A stretch of 30,478 nt of DNA. Origin: an uncultured Collinsella sp. GTDB lineage: Bacteria; Actinomycetota; Coriobacteriia; Coriobacteriales; Coriobacteriaceae. The stretch lies in assembly GCA_937896835.1 (NCBI GenBank), contig CALBOJ010000088.1:1-30478 (forward strand). The letters run 5' to 3'. The notes beneath the pieces were generated by a model, which had not been told where the DNA came from, did no database searches, and was given only the letters and a program-made list of their open reading frames with translations. Positions 22,926-30,478 of the stretch are shown here, one piece after another. The stretch's first letter is position 1; the number at the start of each line of letters is the position of its first letter. Both the position numbers and the translations under genes were made by a program.

Positions 22926-23975
22926 ATGGAAAACTTGGTTCGACGTTGTTCGCATCCGCGACTTTCGGTGATCCTTGTGGTAGAAGGTTCGCCCAGCTAT
23001 GCGATGCGTGCGCTCGAGAGTATCCAGAACCAAGACCTCTATGATTTGCAGATTGTCGTTGTCTGCCGCGATGCTGTGCCCGGTGTGCGCCATTCGCTTC
23101 AAGTTGCTGCCGACAGGGACATCCATATTGATTTGATTGACGTCGAGGACGCGAAGCGCGGCGCTTGTCTTCGTGCCGGTTTTGATGCCTCGCGCGGCTC
23201 TCAAATCATCGCCATGAACGCCGATGAGTGGTTTGCTCCGCAGGCCCTTTCCAAGATGGTCGATATCGCGTGCGATACTGCGGCAGACATTGTGCTCCCC
23301 TCGGTGTCGCTCGATCGATACGATGCGCATCGCGAGCGTCATTCGCGCGTCTTGGATGCTGCCTCTATTGCCATAGAAGACGAGTCTTCTATGGTGACTG
23401 GGCTGCCCCAGTTGATTTTAGGCGGCTTGGTTGCTCAAGTCTCTGGCGTGATGTACAGCCGTCCACTGTTTGAGGCATGTCTTTTGTGCGATAAGACGTT
23501 TCGCACGGTTGGGTTTATGGCGTGCGCGCTCTCGCAGGCACAGCGCGTCTCCGGATGCGGCGACGCTTGTTTCCACGCGGCGGCGCCTAAGCTTACAGAT
23601 GCCTTTGATCCCACCATGTATGCCAAGGTATCCGATGACGCCCGGGCGCTCGACGAGCTTGCGGACTCACTCTCGGAAGCAGATAGCGGTGGTCGGCTCA
23701 AGCTGGCAAGCCAAAAGTTCTACTTTGCCGGACTGGTCGCCTGCATCGAGAATTTGTGTCTGAGCCCGCATGGAGTGTCGTCAATCGAGCGTTCCGCCCG
23801 CATGCGTGATATGCTCGAGGCGCCTCGAACCCGTCAGATGGTCGCCGCGCTCAAGGATAACCATCGGGGACTCGGTCTGTTGTTTGGGCCGATCGCCAGC
23901 GCCAAGCCCGCGCGCTGCGTGATGTGTACGCATCTGGCAGCTTTTCTTAACCGGACGGGCGCAAAAACCGCCTAA
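22926..23975 (+). CDS. Glycosyltransferase family 2-like protein
   Basis: This 349-residue protein has a GT-A-type N-terminus: LSVILVVEGSPSYAMRALESI, then LQIVVVCRD, then GFDASRGSQIIAMNADEW. The usual metal-binding DxD is NADEW (Asn98-Ala-Asp100), so the first aspartate is replaced. The C-terminal half (~200-349) is not recognised and has several cysteines; no membrane helix is evident. The start is uncertain: ATG 22926 directly abuts AGAGG, whereas TTG 22935 would have GAGAGGATGG at a better distance. No polysaccharide genes adjoin it. It could be an inactive or metal-independent member. Confidence 0.68.
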   Translation: MENLVRRCSHPRLSVILVVEGSPSYAMRALESIQNQDLYDLQIVVVCRDAVPGVRHSLQVAADRDIHIDLIDVEDAKRGACLRAGFDASRGSQIIAMNADEWFAPQALSKMVDIACDTAADIVLPSVSLDRYDAHRERHSRVLDAASIAIEDESSMVTGLPQLILGGLVAQVSGVMYSRPLFEACLLCDKTFRTVGFMACALSQAQRVSGCGDACFHAAAPKLTDAFDPTMYAKVSDDARALDELADSLSEADSGGRLKLASQKFYFAGLVACIENLCLSPHGVSSIERSARMRDMLEAPRTRQMVAALKDNHRGLGLLFGPIASAKPARCVMCTHLAAFLNRTGAKTA

Positions 23976-23986
23976 ACGGCTCATTA

Positions 23987-24074
23987 CGAAACAAACTTGC
24001 ATAGAATTGTTTCGAAATGCGTTCTTATACACAAAAGCCTTCAAATAGCGTTAAACTATTCAATCACTGATTGA
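23987..24074. promoter_or_regulatory. Dyads in the gap before argR
   Basis: The 132-bp gap has two exact dyads: CGAAACAA (23987-23994) with TTGTTTCG (24007-24014), and TCAATC-ACT-GATTGA (24060-24074), which lies 33 bases before the argR start. The second could be an operator. It does not match the ArgR box consensus well. A TAAACT at 24052-24057 is a weak -10 candidate. Confidence 0.35.
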
Positions 24075-24107
24075 TTGTCTCCGCCATCTTTTGGAGAGAG
24101 GGTTTGT

Positions 24108-24545
24108 ATGGCTAAAAAACGCAATGGGCGCCAGGATGCCATTAGAGATATTGTGCGCAATAAGGATGTCCGCACGCAGCGCGTGCTGGTCGATGAGCTC
24201 CGTGCTATGGGCTTTGATTGCACGCAGGCGACTGTCTCTCGCGATATTGCCGATATGGGGCTGCGTAAGCTCCCTGAGGGCATCTATGTTCTGGCAGAGG
24301 ACCTGCACCTGCAGCGTATGGTTTCCGAGCTCGTAACGGGCGTTCTGCGTACCGATAATCTGGTTATGATCAAGGCTCAGCCTGGCACGGCTTCCGGCAT
24401 CGCCGCCGCCGTTGATGCGGCAGAGTTGCCCGATGTGCTTGGCTCGCTTGCCGGCAACGATACGATTTTGGTTATTGCCCAGACGGCCGAGGACGGCGAG
24501 CGTCTTGAGGCGCTGATCAATAAGCTGAGCAATTCTCGCAAGTAG
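24108..24545 (+). CDS. argR: Arginine repressor ArgR
   Basis: This 145-residue hexameric arginine-sensing regulator has a winged-helix DNA-binding domain at residues ~5-70 with the SR motif in CTQATVSRDIADMGLRK (Ser44-Arg45). The C-terminal arginine-binding and oligomerisation domain (~75-145) contains GTASGIAAAVD and GNDTILVI; Asn replaces the more common Asp in the GDDT motif. ATG 24108 follows GGAGAGAGGG; an upstream in-frame start at 24075 lacks a site. It stands alone, without arginine biosynthesis genes, so targets lie elsewhere. Control of arginine deiminase or carbamoyl-phosphate genes could connect it to YgeW chemistry, but that is speculation. Confidence 0.93.
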   Translation: MAKKRNGRQDAIRDIVRNKDVRTQRVLVDELRAMGFDCTQATVSRDIADMGLRKLPEGIYVLAEDLHLQRMVSELVTGVLRTDNLVMIKAQPGTASGIAAAVDAAELPDVLGSLAGNDTILVIAQTAEDGERLEALINKLSNSRK

Positions 24546-24594
24546 GTGTGCGGGCCGCGCGCTCGGCATTGCGTGCGCTGACATAGTGGCTTGT

Positions 24595-24630
24595 AAGGGG
24601 CATCGACGTTGGTCGGTACCCCTTTTTGTT
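24595..24630 (+). terminator. Intrinsic terminator of argR
   Basis: AAGGGG (24595-24600) pairs with CCCCTT (24619-24624), enclosing an inner CGAC-GTTG-GTCG hairpin, with TTTTTGTTT following. Confidence 0.8.
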
Positions 24631-24670
24631 TGCCGGTATAAAGACCGCCCACCAGGTCGCTTCAAACTAA

Positions 24671-24707
24671 AAGGCCCCGAGCAGTTCAATAAGCTGCTCG
24701 GGGCCTT
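24671..24707 (-). terminator. Intrinsic terminator of the penicillin-binding protein gene, possibly bidirectional
   Basis: AAGGCCCCGAGCAG (24671-24684) pairs perfectly over 14 bp with CTGCTCGGGGCCTT (24694-24707). On the minus strand the stem is followed by TTTTAGTTT, fitting termination of the gene ending at 24730. On the plus strand the following TTGTTGG is a poorer U-tract. Confidence 0.88.
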
Positions 24708-24729
24708 GTTGGCTTTAGTCGCGTACTTC

Positions 24730-26946
24730 TTAGCCGACCGTATCGTCAGGCGTGGGCGAGGGGTCGGGAGTGGGCGTAGGCGTAGGCGTGCCGCCATCGC
24801 CGCCGGTCGAGCCACCAGTGGAGCCGCCCGTCGAGCCACCAGTGGAGCCGCCCGTCGAGCCACCGGTCGTACCGGTGCCGCCGGTGGTGTCGCCGCCCGT
24901 GGTCTCGGTGGTCGTGGTCGTCGTGGTAGTTGTTGTGGTGGTTTCCTCTTCCTCTTCGTCCTCGTCCTTGTCGTCGTTCTCCGACTTCTTGGTGTTGTTG
25001 GTGCCGTAGAACTTCCAGACGCTGTTGTTCTTGTAGGTGGGCGCCGTTCCGGTCGCAAACTCCTCGCGCTCGGTACCGGTCAGAACGGTGTTCATAAACC
25101 GCTTAAAGACAGGCAGGTTGGTGCTGTCGCCCAGCAGGTCCGTGCCGTACTTTTGGATGGGGATCTCGCCCGCGGAATAGCCGGTCCACAGGGCGCACGC
25201 CAGCTGCGGGGTATAGCCGCAGAACCAAAGGTTGGTGGTGTTGTCGGTGGTGCCCGTCTTGCCGGCATAGGGCTGGTTGACACTCAGGGCGCCGGCAGCA
25301 CCCGTACCGCTGCCCTTCATGACGCCGGACAGAACATCGGTGACCGCGGCGGCCTCGCCCTCGGTAAGCACCTGTGAGGGATTGTCGGTGTGCTGGTACA
25401 GCACCGAACCGGTACGAGAATCAATCTCGGTGATGGCGATCGGCTGGCGATAGTAGCCGCCGTTGGCAAACGTCGCGTAGGCGGCGGCCATCTCGAGTGG
25501 CGAGATCGAGCCGGTGCCGAGCGTCATGACGGGAACGTCCTCGATGTTGTCCTTGGCGGGGTCGATGCCGAGCTTTTTGACGAGCGAGATGATCTTGCTG
25601 TTGCCGACGGCTTCCGCCACCTGGATGTAGCCGGTGTTGGAGGAGTATGCCGTCGCCTGCTTAAGCGTGATGTTGCCGTAGCTCTGGTTGGCGTAATTTT
25701 GGACCTCGGTCGTGGTGCCCTTGGCCTTGAGCGGCGAGTTGCAGTTGAGGGTGACGTTGGGGTTCATGCCGTTTTGGATGGCAGTTGCCAGCGTAAAGGC
25801 CTTAAAGGTGGAGCCGACGGGACGCTTGGCCGTGGCATGGTTTACGTGGTTCTCGTCGGCGTTGTAGTCGTAGCCGCCCACCATGCACTTGATGTAGCCG
25901 GTCTTGGGGTCGACGACGACCATGCCCATGTCCAGGCCGTCAAGCGAGAGCGTGTCGAGCTGCTCGCGGACGGCATTCTCTGCCACCTGCTGCATCGTGG
26001 GGTCGATGGTGGTCTTGACGGTCAGGCCGCCCTTAAAGAGCACGTCGGTCGAGAACTCCTGCTCCAGCAGCTGCTTGACGTAGGAGACAAAGTAGGGCTG
26101 CGAGTATACGTCGACGCCGCTGCCCGAGATTTCGGTCACATTGAGGGTGATGGGCTCGGCCTGTGCGGCATCGTGCTCCTCCTGGGTGATGTGGCCCAGG
26201 CGCAGCATGTTGTCGAGAACCTTGTTGCGGCGAGACAGTGCCAGATCGGGATTGACCGTGGGGTCGTACTGCGAAGGCGAGTTGGGAAGGCCGATGAGTA
26301 GCGCGGCCTCGCTCAGGGTGAGGTCGGCGGCGCTCTTGGACAGATAGGTCTCGGCTGCGGCCTCGATGCCGTAGGCGCCGTGGCCGTAATAGATGGTGTT
26401 GAGGTACATCATGAGGATCTCGTCTTTGGAGTACATGTCCTCCATCTTGATGGCGATGTAGGCCTCGCGCACCTTACGCTCAATGGTCGAGTCGAATTGC
26501 TCCTCCTGCAGGATGGTGTTGCGCACAAGCTGCTGGGTGATCGTCGAGGCGCCTTCGTGCCCGCCGCCGAGGGTTGCCACCGCAGCACGCGCGATACCCC
26601 ACAGGTCGATACCGCCGTGCTCGTAGAAGCGCTCGTCCTCGACGTCAACGGTGCCCTGCAGCACGTAGGGGGAGACCTCGTCCTTGGTGATGGACTTGCG
26701 GTTTTGCGTGTAGAAACTCGCAATGGTATTGCCGTTGCAGTCGACGATCTCGGTGGGCTCGCTCACCAGATACGCGTTGGCGTCGGTGTAGTCGGGCAGA
26801 TCGGACAGCCAGCGGTTGACGTTACCGACCATGCCGATGCCAAACGCCACGCCCGCAATCAGCAGAAAGCCCAAAAACGAGAGCAGGATTATGGGCAGGG
26901 TGTGCGTCTTTGAACGGCTGTGTCCCTGTCGTTGGCGAGGACCCAT
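24730..26946 (-). CDS. Class A penicillin-binding protein with low-complexity tail
   Basis: This 738-residue bifunctional peptidoglycan synthase sits in the cytoplasmic membrane. A basic N-terminus is followed by one membrane helix (17-40). The glycosyltransferase 51 domain (~60-240) has VEDERFYEHGGID (Glu103) and TITQQLVRN. The transpeptidase domain (~335-625) has STFK (Ser379, Lys382), SSN (435-437) and KTGT (563-566). The tail (651-738) is unusual: an acidic run, twelve threonines, five or more TGGS units and a Pro-Thr repeat ending PDDTVG. The tail may span or bind the cell wall. ATG 26946 follows GGAGG at six bases; a longer frame upstream lacks support. It is divergent from the U32 gene. 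Confidence 0.95.
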   Translation of the reverse strand: MGPRQRQGHSRSKTHTLPIILLSFLGFLLIAGVAFGIGMVGNVNRWLSDLPDYTDANAYLVSEPTEIVDCNGNTIASFYTQNRKSITKDEVSPYVLQGTVDVEDERFYEHGGIDLWGIARAAVATLGGGHEGASTITQQLVRNTILQEEQFDSTIERKVREAYIAIKMEDMYSKDEILMMYLNTIYYGHGAYGIEAAAETYLSKSAADLTLSEAALLIGLPNSPSQYDPTVNPDLALSRRNKVLDNMLRLGHITQEEHDAAQAEPITLNVTEISGSGVDVYSQPYFVSYVKQLLEQEFSTDVLFKGGLTVKTTIDPTMQQVAENAVREQLDTLSLDGLDMGMVVVDPKTGYIKCMVGGYDYNADENHVNHATAKRPVGSTFKAFTLATAIQNGMNPNVTLNCNSPLKAKGTTTEVQNYANQSYGNITLKQATAYSSNTGYIQVAEAVGNSKIISLVKKLGIDPAKDNIEDVPVMTLGTGSISPLEMAAAYATFANGGYYRQPIAITEIDSRTGSVLYQHTDNPSQVLTEGEAAAVTDVLSGVMKGSGTGAAGALSVNQPYAGKTGTTDNTTNLWFCGYTPQLACALWTGYSAGEIPIQKYGTDLLGDSTNLPVFKRFMNTVLTGTEREEFATGTAPTYKNNSVWKFYGTNNTKKSENDDKDEDEEEEETTTTTTTTTTTTETTGGDTTGGTGTTGGSTGGSTGGSTGGSTGGSTGGDGGTPTPTPTPDPSPTPDDTVG

Positions 26947-27108
26947 ATATTGACCTCCAGGTATGTCGTGCCAGACGGTGGATGTGCCGTCGGGGCAGGA
27001 TGGACATAAGTTATTACACGATAAACCAAACGGGGCGCGCGAGGCCTCGTGTATGCTGGAAGACGGCATTTTTCAGAGTGAATGCATACCTTGGTAAGGA
27101 GTTTGTCG

Positions 27109-29085
27109 ATGGCGATTCGGACGATGGGGCCGAGCGGACAATACGAGACTGGATTGGATGTTGTCAGTGCGGCGCTGCCCGAGCTGCTGGCGCCGGCGGG
27201 CGGACTCGACCAGATGCTTGCGGCTATCGCCGCGGGTGCCGATGCCATCTATGCGGGGTTGGGCGGCTTTAACGCCCGTGTGAGCGCCCATGGCTTTACG
27301 GATAACGAGTTTGCGCGCGGCTGCGCCGTGGCGCATGCCCATGGCGTGCATGTGTACGTAACGCTCAACGTGTTCGTGTTTGACGATGAGTTGTCCGACG
27401 CGGTGGCGTTGGGAGCTCATGCACTGGAGCTGGGCGCCGATGCTCTGATTGTCGCCGATGCCGGGTTGGCCTGCGCGCTGCGCGCGGCGATTCCCGGGGT
27501 CGAGATTCACCTGTCCACGCAGGCGGGCGCTCATAGCGAGGGTGCCGTGCGGCTTGCCGCCGATGAACTGGGGGTCGAGCGCGTGACGACGGCACGCGAG
27601 CTGACGGTCGACGAGATTGCGGCGCTATGTGCCACGGGCGTGCCCATCGAGGTATTCTGCCACGGTGCGATTTGCATCGGCTATTCGGGGGCGTGCGAGT
27701 TCTCGGCCCTGCGGCGTGGGCGCTCGGCGATGCGCGGCGACTGCACGCAGCCGTGCCGTCTGGCGTACGACCTAGTGGACGAGGCGGGGCAGAGTGTTGT
27801 TGCCGTCGAGGGAGACCGCCTGCTTTGTCCGCGTGACTATCTGGGTATCGCGCACCTGCCCGAGCTTGTTGCCGCCGGCGTGGCATCGCTCAAGATCGAG
27901 GGACGCATGAAGAATCCCGATTACGTATTCAACGTGGTGAGGGTGTGGCGTCGGGCACTCGATATGCTGTGCGACGGCGCGTGGGACTCCGGTGCCGTGG
28001 AAGAGCTTGAACGCGAGCTGGGAAGGTCGTTTAACCGTGGGTTTACCGATGCTTACCTGCGGGGTCGTTCGGGTGCCGAGCTCATGAGCTTTGAGCGCGC
28101 GATCAACCAGGGCGTGCGCGTGGGGCGCTTGGTCGCTGTGGGCCACGAAGAGGTGACCGTTGAGCTCGATGCCGCCGTGGCGGTGGGTGACACGCTCGAG
28201 ATTCGGTTCTATCCGGGTGTCGACGCGCGTCCCGATGTGCCCAAGCGCTGGCCGCAGGTGCCCTGCCCGGTGGATGCCGCAGCGGGGAAGCGCGTCGTCG
28301 TGCATTGCAAGCGTAAGGTGGACGCGGGCTGCGAGGTCTATCTGATTCGCAGCGCCGGCGTGTTGGATCAGACGACGGCGGTGTTGGAGCGCATGCGGGC
28401 CGAGGCGGATGCGATTGCGCCCGTTGCGCGTGCCGTTGAGGTGCTGCCCTTTGAGGACGCTGCGGTGGATGGCGGCGCGTCGACGGAGTTGGCGGGGTCG
28501 GCGGGGCCGGTAAAGCGCGAGGATTTTGCTCGTATGGTCTTTGCCTGGGAGCTGATGGATGTGGGTCCGCGCGATGAGCGAGATCTGTCCGATACAACGG
28601 TGGTGCTCGACGAAGTGTGCCGCGCGGGCGACGCCGAGCGGACTCGGGCGCTTATGCAGCGTGCCGGGCGCGTCGTCTGCCGCAATCTGGGACAAGTGGC
28701 GATGGCCCGCGAGCTGGGCACAACGTTTGACGTGGCGGCGCCGGTGTTCTGTGCCAATCGGGCCACGCTTACCTGGCTGCGCGGACTCGGTGCGGGGCGG
28801 GTGTGCTTGTCGGCCGAGTTGCTCGGCAATGATGCGGAGCGTGTTGCCGAGCTTGCCGCTTGCCCCGGTGTCTTGGGGCCTGTCGATGCCGACCGTCCCG
28901 AGCTCATGGTGTGCGAGCACTGCTTGCTGACTGCCGAGGGCGCCTGCGCCACGGATGCAACGGGGCAGGTCCGTTGCCGTGACTGCTCGCGCCGTCAGCA
29001 GGCGCGCTTTTTGGTCGAACGTGACGGCACGCGTTTGCCGGTCGTTATCGACGCGTGCGGCAGGACGAGGATTTTCCTGTCGTAG
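27109..29085 (+). CDS. U32-family protein, RlhA-like (candidate 23S rRNA hydroxylation factor)
   Basis: This 658-residue protein begins with PELLAPAGGLDQMLAAIAAGADAIYAG, the U32 barrel start. The U32 signature EVFCHGAICIGYSGACEFS, the CTQPCRLAYDL cysteines and LKIEGRMKNPDYV follow. U32 members include RNA-modification proteins (RlhA, TrhP) as well as putative peptidases; length and domain spread are closest to RlhA (~650). The C-terminus has another cysteine cluster (CEHCLLTAEGAC, CRDCSRR). ATG 27109 follows AAGGAG at six bases; the in-frame ATG at 27082 lacks one. The 162-bp gap upstream is shared with the divergent penicillin-binding protein gene; no confident promoter was found. Confidence 0.85.
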   Translation: MAIRTMGPSGQYETGLDVVSAALPELLAPAGGLDQMLAAIAAGADAIYAGLGGFNARVSAHGFTDNEFARGCAVAHAHGVHVYVTLNVFVFDDELSDAVALGAHALELGADALIVADAGLACALRAAIPGVEIHLSTQAGAHSEGAVRLAADELGVERVTTARELTVDEIAALCATGVPIEVFCHGAICIGYSGACEFSALRRGRSAMRGDCTQPCRLAYDLVDEAGQSVVAVEGDRLLCPRDYLGIAHLPELVAAGVASLKIEGRMKNPDYVFNVVRVWRRALDMLCDGAWDSGAVEELERELGRSFNRGFTDAYLRGRSGAELMSFERAINQGVRVGRLVAVGHEEVTVELDAAVAVGDTLEIRFYPGVDARPDVPKRWPQVPCPVDAAAGKRVVVHCKRKVDAGCEVYLIRSAGVLDQTTAVLERMRAEADAIAPVARAVEVLPFEDAAVDGGASTELAGSAGPVKREDFARMVFAWELMDVGPRDERDLSDTTVVLDEVCRAGDAERTRALMQRAGRVVCRNLGQVAMARELGTTFDVAAPVFCANRATLTWLRGLGAGRVCLSAELLGNDAERVAELAACPGVLGPVDADRPELMVCEHCLLTAEGACATDATGQVRCRDCSRRQQARFLVERDGTRLPVVIDACGRTRIFLS

Positions 29086-29182
29086 GTGCCGCGTCGCGCT
29101 GTTTTGGTTATTATTAGTGGGTTTATGAACTTCCAGCACCGCCGTATCCGGTGAGGGTGCTATAGCAAAAGGAGGATACCCA

Positions 29183-30394
29183 ATGCTGTCTGTTGACGAG
29201 CAAATGCGTATCATCACCTCGGGTGCAGCGCAGATCGTCCCCGAGGCCGACCTTCGCAAGAAGCTTGAGAAAGGCGAGCCCCTCAACATCAAGCTCGGCG
29301 TCGATCCCACCAGCCCCGACCTGCACCTGGGCCATGCCGTGCCCCTGCGCAAGATGCGTCAGTTCCAGGACCTGGGCCACAACGTCACCCTTATCATCGG
29401 CAACGGCACTGCGCTGATCGGCGACCCCTCGGGCAAGAACTCCACCCGCCCGCAGCTTTCGCAGGAGCAGATCGAGGCCAACGCCGAGACCTACGTGAGC
29501 CAGGCCATGAAGATCCTGGACCCCGAGAAGACCACCATCGTGCACAACGGCGACTGGATCCTTTCGATGGACCTGGCCGGCCTGCTGCAGGTGTGCTCCA
29601 AGTTCACCGTCGCCCGCATCCTTGAGCGCGACGACTTTACCAAGCGCTACCAGTCCCAGACGCCGATTGCCCTGCACGAGTTTCTGTACCCCGTGATGCA
29701 GGCCTTCGACTCCGTTCAGATCAAGGCCGACGTCGAGATGGGCGGCACCGACCAGCTCTTCAACCTGCTCGCCGGCCGCGAGCTCATGGAGAAGATGGGC
29801 ATGGAGCCGCAGATCGCGCTTACCATGCCGCTGCTCGAGGGCACCGACGGCGTGCGCAAGATGTCCAAGTCCTATGGCAACTACATCGGCCTGACCGACG
29901 CTCCCAAGGATATGTTCGGCAAGACCATGTCCATCCCCGACGAGATGATCGGCAAGTACTATCGTCTGGCCAGCTCGCTCGCCCCGGCCGAGGTCGACAA
30001 GATCGATGCCGCCCTGGCCGATGGCTCCGCCGACCCCTATGAGCTCAAGCGCGCACTGGGCCGCGACCTGTGCGACACCTACCACGGCGCCGGCGCCGGC
30101 GACGAGGCACAGGCCGAGTTCGACCGCGTGTTCAAGGAGGGCCAGCTTGCCGACTTCCCCGAGAAGCACGTTGAGCTGACCGTCAACGACGAGGGTCAGA
30201 TTTACCTCGCCGGCCTGCTCAAGGACCTGGGCCTTTCGGCCAGCGCCGGTCAGGCCCGCCGCGACATCGACGGCGGCGGCGTCAAGATCAACGGCAAGGC
30301 TGTGGCTCCCAAGAGCTACAACATCGATCCGAGCGCCCTCAAACTGGGCGACACCCTCTCCGTGGGCAAGCGCAAGGGCTTTAAGTTGGTTTAG
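29183..30394 (+). CDS. tyrS: Tyrosyl-tRNA synthetase
   Basis: This 403-residue class I aminoacyl-tRNA synthetase charges tRNA-Tyr. The HIGH-equivalent is HLGH (48-51) within DPTSPDLHLGH, the KMSKS loop is exact (226-230), and a C-terminal S4 domain (~340-403) includes GLSASAGQARRDIDGGGVKI. AAAGGAGG precedes ATG 29183. The 97-bp gap before it has a small stem, AGCACC 29135-29140 with GGTGCT 29156-29161, next to the ribosome-binding site, but no T-box leader is visible. Codon bias is strong. Confidence 0.97.
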   Translation: MLSVDEQMRIITSGAAQIVPEADLRKKLEKGEPLNIKLGVDPTSPDLHLGHAVPLRKMRQFQDLGHNVTLIIGNGTALIGDPSGKNSTRPQLSQEQIEANAETYVSQAMKILDPEKTTIVHNGDWILSMDLAGLLQVCSKFTVARILERDDFTKRYQSQTPIALHEFLYPVMQAFDSVQIKADVEMGGTDQLFNLLAGRELMEKMGMEPQIALTMPLLEGTDGVRKMSKSYGNYIGLTDAPKDMFGKTMSIPDEMIGKYYRLASSLAPAEVDKIDAALADGSADPYELKRALGRDLCDTYHGAGAGDEAQAEFDRVFKEGQLADFPEKHVELTVNDEGQIYLAGLLKDLGLSASAGQARRDIDGGGVKINGKAVAPKSYNIDPSALKLGDTLSVGKRKGFKLV

Positions 30395-30421
30395 TTACGC
30401 GGTTTTACCAAACCGCGTAAC
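30394..30421. terminator. Perfect 12-bp hairpin after tyrS
   Basis: GTTACGCGGTTT (30394-30405) pairs with AAACCGCGTAAC (30410-30421) around TACC. It starts at the last base of the tyrS stop. No U-tract follows on either strand within view, so its terminator role is tentative. Confidence 0.55.
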
Positions 30422-30478
30422 CGGTTGACGCTGCAAACCCGCCAGAGCGGCAATCTGCCTTTCAACTTCGGCGGCATG
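30395..30478 (-). CDS. Possible C-terminal end of a convergent gene (27 residues)
   Basis: On the minus strand, an open frame enters from the right edge and stops at TAA 30397-30395, directly abutting tyrS. The visible tail contains EVERQIAALAGLQRQPVTRF and ends GKTA, which reads like a protein C-terminus. It is too short to assign, and the hairpin overlaps its last codons. Confidence 0.4.
   Translation of the reverse strand, partial: HAAEVERQIAALAGLQRQPVTRFGKTA

Noticed and set aside
24752..25009. Plus-strand Val/Glu/Pro repeat protein
   Set aside because: It is the antisense reading of the TGGS/Thr repeats in the penicillin-binding protein tail.
29086..29182. T-box leader for tyrS
   Set aside because: The 97-bp gap is too short and lacks the AGGGTGGNACCGCG motif and specifier stem.
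27772..29352. 526-codon minus-strand frame opposite the U32 gene
   Set aside because: It is a shadow of a well-supported gene; His/Arg-rich content and lack of a ribosome-binding site argue against it.

Overview
The window is a GC-rich stretch from a Gram-positive anaerobe, most likely a gut member of the Coriobacteriia and probably Collinsella or a close relative. I base this on the protein character, the zinc-ribbon S14 and L36 forms, the secY-adk-map-infA-rpmJ order, and the pairing of a YgeX/YgeY/YgeW cluster with selenium-type molybdenum hydroxylase helpers. The genus is an inference, since no database search was possible.

Layout. (1) 1-1722: two unrecognised minus-strand genes, the first cut by the window edge. 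Between them lie what looks like a SAM-clan riboswitch, a perfect 19-bp inverted repeat and a 33-bp-period tandem repeat. (2) 1846-11762: a catabolic and maturation locus. It has a PAS/HTH regulator divergent from ygeX (diaminopropionate ammonia-lyase), ygeY (M20 hydrolase) and ygeW (carbamoyltransferase), then a MocA-type nucleotidyltransferase, a hydantoinase/dihydropyrimidinase, yqeC, yqeB and an XdhC-family gene. In other gut anaerobes these genes belong to purine/urate catabolism. The ring-opening hydantoinase, the carbamoyltransferase (carbamoyl phosphate for ATP), the M20 hydrolase and the ammonia-lyase (pyruvate plus ammonia) form a sensible chain. MocA, YqeB, YqeC and XdhC would mature a molybdenum hydroxylase that is itself not in the window. 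(3) 11945-21913: the distal spc segment and the alpha ribosomal operon, from rplE to rplQ with secY, adk, map, infA and rpoA, closed by a strong terminator. The usual upstream neighbours rplN and rplX are absent. (4) 21949-30478: truA, an orphan glycosyltransferase-like gene, argR, a class A penicillin-binding protein on the minus strand, a U32-family protein (RlhA-like), tyrS, and possibly the tail of a convergent gene.

The least routine content is intergenic: the SAM-riboswitch candidate whose P1 helix runs into the Shine-Dalgarno of an unknown gene, twin AACAAA-N3-TTTGTT dyads in the regulator-ygeX gap, several large hairpin repeats without U-tracts, and possible structured leaders before rplE and rpmJ. 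No tRNA, rRNA, CRISPR array, prophage or complete insertion sequence was seen.
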